From Haloferula luteola (GTDB lineage Bacteria; Verrucomicrobiota; Verrucomicrobiia; Verrucomicrobiales; Akkermansiaceae): 64,000 bases of DNA. Below the pieces are notes generated by a model. That model ran no database searches. It worked only from the letters and a program-made list of their open reading frames with translations, and was not told where the DNA came from. Of this stretch, positions 1 through 8,645 are shown in pieces (the first letter of the stretch is position 1; each line of letters starts with the position of its first letter). The position numbers were made by a program, and so were the translations under genes. The stretch lies in NCBI RefSeq assembly GCF_014201715.1, contig NZ_JACHFD010000018.1, positions 20,136 through 84,135 on the forward strand, read 5' to 3'.

Positions 1-1078
1 GGGAGACCACCAGGGAATGCTTTCTTTCAGGATCGGATAGAGCGAACCACTGATTGCGTTGATCGCCCGCCACAGAATCCAACTCCCGGGCCTCGATGAG
101 GAACCATCCCTTGAGGACGGGCTCGGACTGCAGTTCATGCCAACGCTCGCGAAGATGGGGGTCCCAACGCGACGGTTTCAGGTCCACTGCCTCGTCGGGA
201 TCAAATACTTCCCTTACCAGTGCAGGAGAACGTGACAGCTTCATGAAGCCCAAGACCAGCATCACCGAAGGGTTCCACCATTGCTTTCCTGCCAACCCTC
301 TCAGCGGAAACCGATAGAGGTAGATGCTGCGCACACGACGCATTCTCCGCCCAAGTTCGGCAGGCTTTTCCGCCTGCTCGTGCTGGATTTCAGCCAAGCG
401 CATCAGAGCTTCCGGCGCGAACCCTCGCAGCTCGAACCAGCCGTCGCTTTCTCCCCGACACTGAAGAATCTTCCGATGTTTGCTCAAATGGCGAACGAGA
501 AACGAGTAACCAAAGACGCATAAGAGCCCGAATGCGCGGAAGCCTTCAAGATCCGTCCAGAACGAACCGCCCCATAGTAGACTCACTCCTATCCATGGCA
601 TTGCCGATAGCCATTGGAGGCGGCGGGTGATCGCTGCGTTGGCATTTGCATCGGCAACGGTCATCGACCATCTCAGACGAGCCGGACCACCCGTCCTGCC
701 CTTCGACTTCCTTACCAGGCGATTGCCCAAAAGCCCCCCGAGAAGCATCACCATCACGATCACCATCAAAGGGGCGGGGTCGATGCCAGCATGAACTCCC
801 CCGATGATCCCCAAGACCATCGCGGCTCCTCCCAGCAGGGCAAAAACCAAAATCCTTCCCACCCGGATCCCGCCACTCTGGAGCATGCTGAAGGAGCCCG
901 CTGCCGGCGTGAGGGGAAGATCATCACTGCCACCAAAAACATCGATCTCTGGCAATACCGCACCATCGCGGATGTAAAGACAGCCATTCCCCACCTGCCA
1001 CGGTTGGCCGGCGGAACGATCAGTCCGCTCGGAACTATCGTCTGCCAGGGGCGGTGCGTAAGGATTGGAGTCGTCCAT
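1..1078 (-). CDS. NPYAPP-type membrane protein, C-terminus cut by window edge
   Basis: An uninterrupted frame runs leftward from an ATG at 1078 to the first base of the window, so only the N-terminal 359 residues are visible. The protein begins MDDSNPYAPPL, an N-terminal tag common in predicted membrane proteins of Planctomycetes and Verrucomicrobia. A short soluble stretch (WQVGNGCLYIRDGAVLPEID) follows; its 'ga.LP' pattern resembles the domain that often accompanies such N-termini. Two closely spaced hydrophobic segments lie near residues 85-130 (VLVFALLGGAAMVLGIIGG and LMVIVMVMLLGGLLG) and another pair near 175-205. The rest is charged and probably cytoplasmic. It is divergent from the GH25-like gene, and the two starts are 83 bp apart. 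I cannot assign a function. Confidence 0.72.
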   Translation of the reverse strand, partial: MDDSNPYAPPLADDSSERTDRSAGQPWQVGNGCLYIRDGAVLPEIDVFGGSDDLPLTPAAGSFSMLQSGGIRVGRILVFALLGGAAMVLGIIGGVHAGIDPAPLMVIVMVMLLGGLLGNRLVRKSKGRTGGPARLRWSMTVADANANAAITRRLQWLSAMPWIGVSLLWGGSFWTDLEGFRAFGLLCVFGYSFLVRHLSKHRKILQCRGESDGWFELRGFAPEALMRLAEIQHEQAEKPAELGRRMRRVRSIYLYRFPLRGLAGKQWWNPSVMLVLGFMKLSRSPALVREVFDPDEAVDLKPSRWDPHLRERWHELQSEPVLKGWFLIEARELDSVAGDQRNQWFALSDPERKHSLVVS

Positions 1079-1161
1079 TCGCCAATCAAATCATCAGGTC
1101 CCTCCAGATGGCGCAAGTCGCCAGCTTGCGAAGATTGCAGGACCATGCTGGACTCCACGGG

Positions 1162-2016
1162 ATGAAATGGCTCGCGCTCCTCCTTGTCCTTCCCCTGTTA
1201 TGCCAATGCGGCGGTTTTGGCGGCACCAGTGTCGCGGATTCCCCTGCGGTTCTCAATGTGTCCGGATGGGATCCGAAGGAAGTGCAACGCCCCGGCGATC
1301 GATACACCCAGCACGATGTCTCCGCCATGCGTCGCAATGGAGCTTTGGGGCTGATCGCCCGCTCCGCCAAGGGGCCTTTGCTTGATGACAAATTCGCCGA
1401 CTTCATTCAGTCAGCCGATCGCGCTGGGATGCTCGTGGGAGCCTATCATTTCGTAACCATGAGCCAGGACCCTGCGGCTCAGGCCGATGCTTTCGTGGAT
1501 CGTGTGCGTGCGACGGCCCGCAGTCGGGGCCTTTCCTTCCGCCGGATTCTCTTGGTCGGAGATTTCGATACGGCATCGACGCCTGATCGCTTGGTGCGAT
1601 TCATTGAGCGGGTCGAACAACGAACGGGGATCACCCCGGTGATCTACCTGGAGAACAGTGACGGTCTGCGCGCCCGCATGCGAAATGCCAGCCCGGCTCA
1701 GAAGCGGGTGATCCGCCGGGCGCCCTACTGGATTGCTCTCTACGGACCAGGAGGCACCGAGCGTGCAATGGGTGGCGGGCTGACTCCCGATTCTCTGTGC
1801 GAACAATATGGCACCTGGAGCTCGTGGCAGATGTGGCAGTATGGTGGGGTCACTTGGGAAAACGGAGGCTCCCGAGCCAAGCACTACAACACGGGATCCT
1901 GGAGCAGCCCGCGCTACTTCGGGAACATGGCCCATCCGATGGAACGCAGCGTTTTCCGGGGCAGCACCTCCGACCTCAACGCGTTTTGGAATCGTCATGG
2001 CATGGCTTGGTGGTGA
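1162..2016 (+). CDS. GH25-like (lysozyme fold) putative lipoprotein
   Basis: The 284-residue product starts MKWLALLLVLPLLCQCGG, a hydrophobic leader ending in cysteines that could serve as a lipobox, so it is probably exported and lipid-anchored. The body follows the GH25 muramidase layout: an N-terminal strand NVSGWD (residues 32-37) where active members have DVSxxQG, a GAYHF motif at 93-97, a strand ending in DFD (134-136) where active enzymes have DxE, then an 'ERVEQRTGITPVIYLE' strand-helix element. The two acidic catalytic positions therefore look altered (Asp to Asn, Glu to Asp), so it may bind rather than cut peptidoglycan. In-frame ATGs exist upstream (1054, 1111), but the start at 1162 is chosen because it places the signal peptide at the N-terminus. 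The next gene downstream is rpsB, which appears unrelated. Confidence 0.8.
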   Translation: MKWLALLLVLPLLCQCGGFGGTSVADSPAVLNVSGWDPKEVQRPGDRYTQHDVSAMRRNGALGLIARSAKGPLLDDKFADFIQSADRAGMLVGAYHFVTMSQDPAAQADAFVDRVRATARSRGLSFRRILLVGDFDTASTPDRLVRFIERVEQRTGITPVIYLENSDGLRARMRNASPAQKRVIRRAPYWIALYGPGGTERAMGGGLTPDSLCEQYGTWSSWQMWQYGGVTWENGGSRAKHYNTGSWSSPRYFGNMAHPMERSVFRGSTSDLNAFWNRHGMAWW

Positions 2017-2097
2017 GTGGTTGGACAGCTTTTGCCTTGCCAAAACCTGCCCCCTCCCCTATCCCGCGCGTCCCTTCCACCGCCGCCGCACCACAAA

Positions 2098-2172
2098 CGG
2101 GAAACCGAAGGGACCCATCAAGCGGCGGGTTTCCCGACAATCGCCCGTCCTGAATCAAGGCGGGACAAACAC
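2098..2172 (+). promoter_or_regulatory. rpsB 5' leader with hairpin (candidate S2 autoregulatory site)
   Basis: A perfect 9-bp inverted repeat, CGGGAAACC (2098-2106) and GGTTTCCCG (2128-2136), with a 21-base loop lies 37 bases before the rpsB start. Ribosomal protein S2 is known to repress its own mRNA through a structured leader in Escherichia coli. Whether this hairpin does the same job is inference. The start has no clear Shine-Dalgarno sequence. Confidence 0.35.
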
Positions 2173-2856
2173 ATGATCAACGAACTCATCAACGAAATGG
2201 TGGACGCCGGCGTCCACTACGGTCACCAAACGAAGAAGTGGAACCCGCAAATGAAGCCCTACCTCATGAAGGACAAGGGTGGGATCTACATCATCAACCT
2301 GGAACAAACCGTTAAGTGCCTCGACAAGGCTTCTGATTTCCTCACCGGCCTCGCTTCCAAGGGCAAGAAGATCCTCTTCGTCGGGTGCAAGCGCCAAGCT
2401 CAGGAAGCCGTCCGCGAAGCAGCGGAAGCGACCAAGCAATACTACGTCAACCACCGTTGGCTCGGCGGCATGCTCACCAACATGAGCACCGTCAAGAAGT
2501 CGATCGAACGCCTCAAGTGGCTCGAAGGCCTCGAGAAGTCCCCTGAGTTCAAGAGCATTTCCAAGAAGGAATTCGCTGCTTTGACCCGTGAGATGCACAA
2601 GTTGCAGCGCAACTTGCAAGGCATCCGCTCCATGGACGGCCTGCCTGACGCACTCGTCATCGTGGACTCGGCCCGTGAGTCGATCGCCGTTGCCGAAGCC
2701 CGCCGCCTCAACATCCCGATCGTCGCTCTCGTCGACTCCAACGCCGACCCATCGATCGTCGATTACCCGATCCCGGCCAACGACGACTCTGTTCGCTCGA
2801 TCCGGATCATCCTTCAGAACCTCGTCGACTCCGTCGTCGTCGGCCGCAAGGGCTAA
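2173..2856 (+). CDS. rpsB: 30S ribosomal protein S2
   Basis: Small-subunit protein S2 (227 residues). The N-terminus MINELINEMVDAGVHYGHQ contains the family signature, followed by TKKWNPQMKPY, a GGIYIINLEQTV strand, FVGCKRQAQ, VNHRWLGGMLTN, and the C-terminal DALVIVDSARESIAVAEA and IPIVALVDSNADPSIVDYPIPANDDS motifs typical of all bacterial S2 proteins. The start at 2173 is set by the family N-terminus; the frame is open further upstream, but that portion is leader. It is the first gene of the conserved rpsB-tsf pair, with tsf 94 bp downstream beyond an intrinsic terminator-like hairpin. Confidence 0.98.
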   Translation: MINELINEMVDAGVHYGHQTKKWNPQMKPYLMKDKGGIYIINLEQTVKCLDKASDFLTGLASKGKKILFVGCKRQAQEAVREAAEATKQYYVNHRWLGGMLTNMSTVKKSIERLKWLEGLEKSPEFKSISKKEFAALTREMHKLQRNLQGIRSMDGLPDALVIVDSARESIAVAEARRLNIPIVALVDSNADPSIVDYPIPANDDSVRSIRIILQNLVDSVVVGRKG

Positions 2857-2879
2857 GCTTTATCGCAAAATCTTCACCC

Positions 2880-2934
2880 GGACGGGGCGGCAGGCTGGCG
2901 ATCGCTCGACCAAGCTCCGCCCCGTCCGTTTTTT
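2880..2934 (+). terminator. Intrinsic terminator/attenuator between rpsB and tsf
   Basis: An 11-bp perfect stem (GGACGGGGCGG at 2880-2890, CCGCCCCGTCC at 2917-2927) is followed by GTTTTTT. It sits inside the usually co-transcribed rpsB-tsf pair and could lower tsf readthrough, or could be the end of an rpsB-only transcript. Confidence 0.75.
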
Positions 2935-2950
2935 CCCACCATCCTAAACC

Positions 2951-3817
2951 ATGATCACCGCATCACTCGTCAAAGAACTCCGCGATAAGACCAACGCGGG
3001 CATGATGGACTGCAAGAAGGCCCTCACCGAAACCAACGGTGACCTGGAGGCCGCCATCGACTACCTCCGCAAGAAGGGCATCGCTAAAGCTGCCGGCAAG
3101 GCCGATCGCGAAGCATCCGAGGGCATCATTGCCGCCCGTCTCTCCGACGACGGCAAATCGGGTATCCTCATCGAAGTGAACTGCGAGACCGACTTCGTTT
3201 CCCGCAACGACAACTTCGTCGCCTTCGTCGATCAAATCGCCGATGCCCTCGCTGCCAGCGAAGCCAAGACCCTTGAAGAAGCCCTTCAAGTGAAAACGGG
3301 CGACCTGACGGTGGAGGACTATGTGAAGACCAAGGTCATTGAGCTTGGTGAAAACATGCAGCTCCGCAAATTCGAACGCTTCGAAGTCGCCGGCAATGGC
3401 GCCATCGCCCAGTACATCCACATGGGTGGCAAGGTCGGAGTGCTCGTCGAAGTCGGTGCCGAACAAGGCGAAACCGCAGCGAAGGACGAGTTCCAAAACC
3501 TGATCAAGGACGTGACCCTTCACATCGCAGCAGCCAACCCGCAAGGCTTGGCCCGTGAAGACATCGCCGAAGACGTCGTCGAGAAGGAGAAGGAAATCTT
3601 CCGCGTTCAACTCGCCAACGAAGGCAAGCCTGCTGAGATGATCGAAAAGATCATTCTCGGAAAGCTGGGTCGTTTCTACGCCGAAAACTGCCTTCTTGAG
3701 CAGGCTTTCGTGAAGGATCCGGACCAAAAGGTCGGCAAGCTCGTCGAAACCGCCGGCAAGCAAGTTGGCGATACCTTGGCCATCCGCCGCTTCGTGCGCT
3801 TCGGCCTCGGCGAATAA
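2951..3817 (+). CDS. tsf: Translation elongation factor Ts
   Basis: EF-Ts (288 residues), the guanine-nucleotide exchange factor that recycles EF-Tu. The N-terminal UBA-like domain reads ITASLVKELRDKTNAGMMDCKKAL, the invariant bacterial signature, followed by the core motif EVNCETDFVSRND near residue 80, which contains the TDFV loop that contacts EF-Tu. The two-subdomain core and a C-terminal helical module complete the long-form protein. Length is normal for the family. It follows rpsB as in most bacteria. A hairpin downstream (3842-3874) separates it from the convergent gene. Confidence 0.98.
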   Translation: MITASLVKELRDKTNAGMMDCKKALTETNGDLEAAIDYLRKKGIAKAAGKADREASEGIIAARLSDDGKSGILIEVNCETDFVSRNDNFVAFVDQIADALAASEAKTLEEALQVKTGDLTVEDYVKTKVIELGENMQLRKFERFEVAGNGAIAQYIHMGGKVGVLVEVGAEQGETAAKDEFQNLIKDVTLHIAAANPQGLAREDIAEDVVEKEKEIFRVQLANEGKPAEMIEKIILGKLGRFYAENCLLEQAFVKDPDQKVGKLVETAGKQVGDTLAIRRFVRFGLGE

Positions 3818-3841
3818 ATTTCCGCCGCATTCCACGCGAAT

Positions 3842-3874
3842 TCACGCCCGGCTTCCATCGGAGGTCGGGCGTGA
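3842..3874. terminator. Hairpin between convergent tsf and 3910-5169
   Basis: TCACGCCCG (3842-3850) and CGGGCGTGA (3866-3874) form a perfect 9-bp stem with a 15-base loop in the 92-bp gap between two convergent stop codons. There is no long T-run, so it may be a weak or bidirectional terminator. Confidence 0.5.
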
Positions 3875-3909
3875 TGCGTTTGCGGGCGAGCGCATGCGGT
3901 TCCCCCGTG

Positions 3910-5169
3910 TCAGGGCCGAGTCCCGACCGCTTGCAAGGCCTCTAGGCTTTCCCAGGTCCGGCGCCGTTCCTCAGGCCAAGCCTCGAAATCACCCGGCCTC
4001 ATCGGATGCTTCCAGGCATCGAATGCCTGAACCCGAAAGTTCCAGCGCTCCTCAGGAACCTCTCGCTCCACTTGATCAAGGGCCGCTCCGGGAGTCTCCG
4101 CCACCTGATCTCGAAACCATGTCGCACGGGCCAACGCCCCCTCCCGATCCCCAAGAGTCCGACCCCACTCCAGCGCGGCATCCGGGTCGATCTGACCCCA
4201 CTCGCGGAGAAGAGCCCCCACCAGCATCAGCCGCTGCGAATTCTCCACCCCTTCCAGAGCCGCCGCCCCAGCGGCGACCTTGTCACGGGCCTCCCTCCAC
4301 TTCGCCAGCTCCTCGGGAAAGAGCCCATCGCTCCGCCGAGACAGCCACTGCGCATTCCCCGATTTTCCGAAGCTCTCCGGGTCCATTTCCTGCCATCGGC
4401 GAAGCAATGCATGAGCGTACATGCCTTTATTCTCCTGTTGGGACTCCCAATCCAAATCCTCCAACGGGCCGAATGCACTCAGCGCGTCGATGATCTGCTC
4501 CGGTCGAGTCAAAGACCGCCACATGGAGTCGTCCTGGAATTGATACCCCCCACGACCCAGCAAGACTTCAAAGGCCAGGCGGGGATGGTCTTCCAGGAGC
4601 CATTGGACGGCCTGACTCCAATCCCGCATGACCAAAACCGGAGGACCTGCCGGGTCGATTTCCTCCTCGGAATCGATGAACCCTCGGGGCTGGGGATGAG
4701 CCAAGACCCAACGGGCAAAATGGGACGGATCGGCCCATGCCCATGCCGCCCCCACCTCACGAAAAGCCAGTTCCCACAGCCTGCTATTCGGCCACTGACT
4801 CCAAGCCCAGCTCATCGCCTGCTCGCCGTCCACTTCCGCCCACCGGATCAGCAAATACTTGGCTGCCAGAGTGAGCTCAGAACCGTTTTCCTGGTGGATG
4901 GATGCCAACAAACCCGGCAGTGCCTCCATCGGGGGGCGTGGCAATCTCTCCATCGTTCTGCAGAGGTCGGCAGGATCCTTATGCGGCTCCAGCGTCGCGA
5001 GCTTCGCGAGAAAATCGCGTTCATCCCAGCGTTCGCTACGCACCAGCACCGTCCGCGGAAGCTCCTCCGGACTCTTCGCCTTCGCACGCCGGATCCATGC
5101 TCCCAATGAACTTGCCAAAATCAGTCCGCAGGCAAAGGCGAGAACCTTGTTCCGAGATCGACGATTCAT
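3910..5169 (-). CDS. Membrane-anchored helical-repeat protein, partner of ECF sigma gene
   Basis: The 419-residue product begins MNRRSRNKVLAFACGLILASSLGAWIRR, a positively charged N-terminus and one hydrophobic segment (about residues 9-26), so it is probably a signal anchor with the remainder outside the cytoplasm. The body is alpha-helical and Trp-rich, with degenerate repeats of the type 'W...DP..A..WA' (for example LLIRWAEVDGEQAMSWAWSQWP, REWGQIDPDAALEWGRTLGD). I recognise this style of repeat from secreted verrucomicrobial proteins of unknown function, and a related repeat is seen at 41853-43133. The start codon overlaps the stop of the upstream sigma-factor fusion (ATGA overlap at 5166-5169), so the two are almost certainly translated as a pair and may sense or regulate together. 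No catalytic motif is visible. Confidence 0.8.
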   Translation of the reverse strand: MNRRSRNKVLAFACGLILASSLGAWIRRAKAKSPEELPRTVLVRSERWDERDFLAKLATLEPHKDPADLCRTMERLPRPPMEALPGLLASIHQENGSELTLAAKYLLIRWAEVDGEQAMSWAWSQWPNSRLWELAFREVGAAWAWADPSHFARWVLAHPQPRGFIDSEEEIDPAGPPVLVMRDWSQAVQWLLEDHPRLAFEVLLGRGGYQFQDDSMWRSLTRPEQIIDALSAFGPLEDLDWESQQENKGMYAHALLRRWQEMDPESFGKSGNAQWLSRRSDGLFPEELAKWREARDKVAAGAAALEGVENSQRLMLVGALLREWGQIDPDAALEWGRTLGDREGALARATWFRDQVAETPGAALDQVEREVPEERWNFRVQAFDAWKHPMRPGDFEAWPEERRRTWESLEALQAVGTRP

Positions 5170-7226
5170 GGAGTCACGCTGGAAATGAGATGTTCGACCA
5201 TGGACTTCGACAACGCCCCGCGCTCCTGCAGTGAATCCAGAACTTCCAGCGGAGTCCCTTCAGAATCTCGACGCGCCCTCAGCCGGGAGAACGCGGCCTC
5301 GGCCAGCAGCTCGCCGCGAGATCGATCCGTGAGGCGATCCGCCAGCCGCAAGAGTTCCTCCTCCGGACCTTCTCCTCCCACCAAAACTCCCCGAAACACT
5401 CCGACCTCCGCCATGCGATTTTCAATCAAGGCATCCAGGCCCGAAAGGTCCGAGTGGTCATCCAGCCACTTCAGCCCCTCCTCCGGACTGCAATCCGAAA
5501 GATAGGCTGCACCGATCCGGTACATCACCTCATCCGTTGGAATCCCTGCAACACGCCCGGCTTCGATGATCTCCGGCACCTGCTCCAAGGGATCCACCGA
5601 CTCAAACGAAACGCGAACCCCACCGCCAGCCATGGGAGTGCGCTGCGTCGCTCGCGAGCGAACTTTCATCAGAGCCAGCGACGCTTGAAATCGTTCATCT
5701 GCCTGCATTTCCCCTGAAACAGCCTCCCAAGCCTGTGGGTGATCCTTCAGATACTCGCTCCACATTTCGATGATCACCGTTTCGGAATGAATCTCATCAG
5801 GGAACTCACGAAGCGCCCTCTGGAGCTCCAAAATCTTTGCCGGCCCCTCGTTCAGAATCAGCGTGGAGTAGGGCGATTTCCCCAAGGCCTGCACCAACAC
5901 CCTTTGTCGAATCTCAGGGTCCGGCCACTCCATCGCCACCGCCATGGCTTGGTCGGTTCCCTCCACTCTCAGAGCCTGGTCCACCACCTCCATGGCGAGG
6001 TGCTCCTGCAGGGTTCCCTGAAAGGCCGACTCTTGGAGTTCGCCCTCGCCCCAATGAGCTCGCAGCCATTGGGCCGAGGACGGTCGATCCCTCTGCAACC
6101 ATTCAGAGAAAAGAATCTGAATCAGATTGGTTCCACGAATGCGGTCCACTTCCTTTCCCAGATTTTCCGCCAGGACCCGATCCAAGGCTGATTCAGGGTC
6201 CTCTTTCATCCAGCGCTTGAGGACCTCCAGGTACGCACCGCTCTTTTCCCCATCTCTCAGCTCGCTTTGCGCCAAGGTAAAGAATTCCGGCATTTGTTCG
6301 ATCGACACCGTCGCCAACAACTTGCTCATCTGCAGTTTCCCCAACGAGTGTGCCGGCCCGCGGGAGATCCGTTGAATCTCGGCCATCACCCATGCCAAAT
6401 CCGCCTGCTCTGCATTCTCGCCATTAAGTCGCGATCGAGCGGGAATCATTTCGGCAACCGGCATTCCCTCATTTCGCGCTGCGGAAGCATCCCCATGCTG
6501 AGTCGCCACCACTCCCAGCCCGCCTGCGACCATGCCGAGCAAAGCCGCTCTTCCGAGGGCCGCCATTCCTGCCATGCCTCCAGAACTTCCCGGACCCAGC
6601 GCCGAACGTAAGATACGATCGATTCCCCTCGTCGTTAGGGGCACCGCCACCAGCCCGCTCATCCCCCCGCCAGCAGCTGCCGACTTGGGCGAAATCCCGC
6701 GCTTCAACAGCTCGCTTTCCAATCGCTCCAGTGCCCTCGAAACCCGCTTGCGAGCCGCCTCCTCGGCCAGACCCAATTCGGCCCCCAAGCTTCGGAAGTC
6801 CCGCCCCTCAAAAAATCGCAGCACCACCGCATCCCGATCCTTCACCGGCAAATGGCGGACCGCTTCATCCACCTCTTCGCGCCAATCGCTCCGGTCTTCG
6901 CCACCGCCCAGCTGGGCCACCGCAACCTTCTCCCGGGCCCGCCTTCTCAATTCCGCTCGGGCATGATTGGCCGCTCGCCGACAAGCCTGACGATACAACC
7001 ATCCTGCCACCACCACTCCCTCCAATTGCCCGGCCTTCTTGGCCAGCAAACGAAAAACCTCCTGGGCCACATCCTGCGCTGCCGCCCCATCTCCCCCAAG
7101 CTTCCGACAAGCCACCGCCGTCACCATCGGACCATGCTGTTCGACCAAGCTCCGGAACGCCGTCTCACTCCCCTCTCGAACATACCGCCGAAGCAGCTCA
7201 TGGGAATCCTCGCTCATCATGCCCAC
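5166..7226 (-). CDS. ECF-type sigma factor fused to transmembrane segment and helical-repeat domain
   Basis: The first 180 residues are an ECF sigma-70 factor: region 2 (about 9-95, with AAQDVAQEVFRLLAKKA and GWLYRQACRRAANHARA) and region 4 (about 118-172, with HLPVKDRDAVVLRFFEGRDFRSLGAELG and KRVSRALERLE). A Gly/Ala-rich hydrophobic stretch (about 217-245, GMAGMAALGRAALLGMVAGGLGVVA) looks like one membrane span. The remaining 440 residues form helical repeats (KRWMKEDPESALDRVL, EWLQRDRPSSAQWLRAHWG) like those of the downstream gene. Ordinary ECF factors are about 180-200 residues; the 686-residue length suggests a sigma factor tethered to the membrane by its own sensor or anti-sigma-like domain. 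Alternative starts are the ATGs at residues 3 and 4. It is the first gene of the pair with 3910-5169. The topology is inferred. Confidence 0.85.
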   Translation of the reverse strand: MGMMSEDSHELLRRYVREGSETAFRSLVEQHGPMVTAVACRKLGGDGAAAQDVAQEVFRLLAKKAGQLEGVVVAGWLYRQACRRAANHARAELRRRAREKVAVAQLGGGEDRSDWREEVDEAVRHLPVKDRDAVVLRFFEGRDFRSLGAELGLAEEAARKRVSRALERLESELLKRGISPKSAAAGGGMSGLVAVPLTTRGIDRILRSALGPGSSGGMAGMAALGRAALLGMVAGGLGVVATQHGDASAARNEGMPVAEMIPARSRLNGENAEQADLAWVMAEIQRISRGPAHSLGKLQMSKLLATVSIEQMPEFFTLAQSELRDGEKSGAYLEVLKRWMKEDPESALDRVLAENLGKEVDRIRGTNLIQILFSEWLQRDRPSSAQWLRAHWGEGELQESAFQGTLQEHLAMEVVDQALRVEGTDQAMAVAMEWPDPEIRQRVLVQALGKSPYSTLILNEGPAKILELQRALREFPDEIHSETVIIEMWSEYLKDHPQAWEAVSGEMQADERFQASLALMKVRSRATQRTPMAGGGVRVSFESVDPLEQVPEIIEAGRVAGIPTDEVMYRIGAAYLSDCSPEEGLKWLDDHSDLSGLDALIENRMAEVGVFRGVLVGGEGPEEELLRLADRLTDRSRGELLAEAAFSRLRARRDSEGTPLEVLDSLQERGALSKSMVEHLISSVTP

Positions 7227-7370
7227 AAGACACCACCGACCGCCTGAAAGCGGACAAAAAAATCCTGTGCATGCAGATCGTGCGTGCCCCTACGCTCCCC
7301 TTGCTCGTGGGAGGAACCTACCGCTCACCGTCTCTGCCTCACCATCCACGGCGCTTCCAGAGAAACGACA

Positions 7371-8561
7371 TCACGCCCTAACCCGCCTCAGGGTGAGATA
7401 CAGAATTTCGGCAGGCGCGGCAGTTCGCAGCGGAAACCAATTTCCCGCACCATTGCTGATCACCGCAGCTTCACCGCCCGGCTTTTGATAGAGTCCCGAC
7501 CAGTAGCGATACAGCATCGGACCGGGACCGATTTCCGGGGTGATCATGAGCTGCCCGCCATGGGTGTGCCCCCCCAAGGTCAGTGGAATTCCCGCCCTCG
7601 CCGCGGCATCAAAAGCATGCGGATGGTGCGCCAGAAGGATCGGAAAGGCGTCCTGCCGACGGAGCCTCGCGACCGTTGCGATGTCTTGCTCCATCCGAGC
7701 TTCGGCATGCGCCCACGGGATCCCAAGCACATCGATCGGATGTCCCCGCACCTCCAACGAAGCGGAATCGTTCGCCAGCAGCGTCAAGCCGGCCTCGCGA
7801 ACCCCGCTCCGAAAGGCCTCGCGACCTTCGAACAAATCGTGATTCCCTTCCACCAAAAAGAGGCCGCTTCTCGGATCGAAACGACTCACCATGTCCAGCG
7901 CCTCCGGCAAATCCGCCAGCGCGTGATCGATCAAATCGCCCGTCAGCGCCACCACATCGGCTTTCAACTGATTGGTCGCTTCGGCGAGGTCCGTGAGCAA
8001 TCGCCCGTGGGTGAATTTGCCGACATGAACATCCGACACGTGGGCGATCGTCATTCCATCGAGATCTTTGGGGAGACCGGCCAGCGGAACGTCGATGCGC
8101 CGGATGCGAAAATGTTTCGTCTGCGGAATCGCGACGCCCGTCGCCCCATAGGTCGCGAGCACCGGCAACGCGACCGCTGCGGTTTCTAAAAAGCGCCGGC
8201 GACCTGGATCGGGAAGCGCCACCGGATGATCCCCTTTTCGCGAGCGAAGGTGGTTCTTCAATCGGCTCACCGCTTGAAGACCTCCACCCAGAATCAAGGT
8301 CGGTAATGCAACCAGTGGAAGGAACACCAATCCCCACAATAAGACTGCCGCTTGCACCACGGCGGGCGGCTCGGAGGTGACTCGCCCCATCCGCTGGAGA
8401 ACGATCCACACAAAACCGCCGAGAAGAAGCGACGTCGCCAACGAGAAACTGATCCTCGTCGTTCGACCAGCCTGGCGAAAGGCAGAGGTTCGCATCGCCC
8501 AGAAAAACCACAGGAGTGAGAGGACGGGAATTCCGAGGAGGATCAGCAGGAACATGGACAT
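7371..8561 (-). CDS. Membrane-anchored metallophosphoesterase (YkuE/YaeI-like)
   Basis: This is a calcineurin-like dinuclear-metal phosphoesterase of 396 residues. The N-terminus has two or three hydrophobic segments (1-22, about 36-56, about 68-95), and a further segment near 125-145 (RRRFLETAAVALPVLATYGATG) resembles a Tat signal-anchor, as in YkuE. The metal-binding blocks are all present in order: DVHVG (D177, H179), GDLID (D209), GNHD (N240, H241), LAHHPHAF and GGHTHGG near residue 335. The family hydrolyses phosphodiesters at the membrane, for example UDP-2,3-diacylglucosamine or cell-surface lipid heads; the exact substrate cannot be read from the sequence. It is transcribed toward the sigma operon, 144 bp upstream of that operon's start, and is separated from the next gene upstream by the tandem repeat array. 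Confidence 0.9.
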   Translation of the reverse strand: MSMFLLILLGIPVLSLLWFFWAMRTSAFRQAGRTTRISFSLATSLLLGGFVWIVLQRMGRVTSEPPAVVQAAVLLWGLVFLPLVALPTLILGGGLQAVSRLKNHLRSRKGDHPVALPDPGRRRFLETAAVALPVLATYGATGVAIPQTKHFRIRRIDVPLAGLPKDLDGMTIAHVSDVHVGKFTHGRLLTDLAEATNQLKADVVALTGDLIDHALADLPEALDMVSRFDPRSGLFLVEGNHDLFEGREAFRSGVREAGLTLLANDSASLEVRGHPIDVLGIPWAHAEARMEQDIATVARLRRQDAFPILLAHHPHAFDAAARAGIPLTLGGHTHGGQLMITPEIGPGPMLYRYWSGLYQKPGGEAAVISNGAGNWFPLRTAAPAEILYLTLRRVRA

Positions 8562-8645
8562 TGCGGCCCGCGAACATGCCCGCGATCCGTGAACCGTCCA
8601 TGAAAAGTGCCTCGGCAGCGCGAAATCCTAGAGAAGCTCGAGAGT

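Noticed and set aside
766..1158. 130-codon minus-strand frame at the left edge
   Set aside because: A different minus frame (1-1078) shows hydrophobic helices and the NPYAPP motif and continues past the edge.
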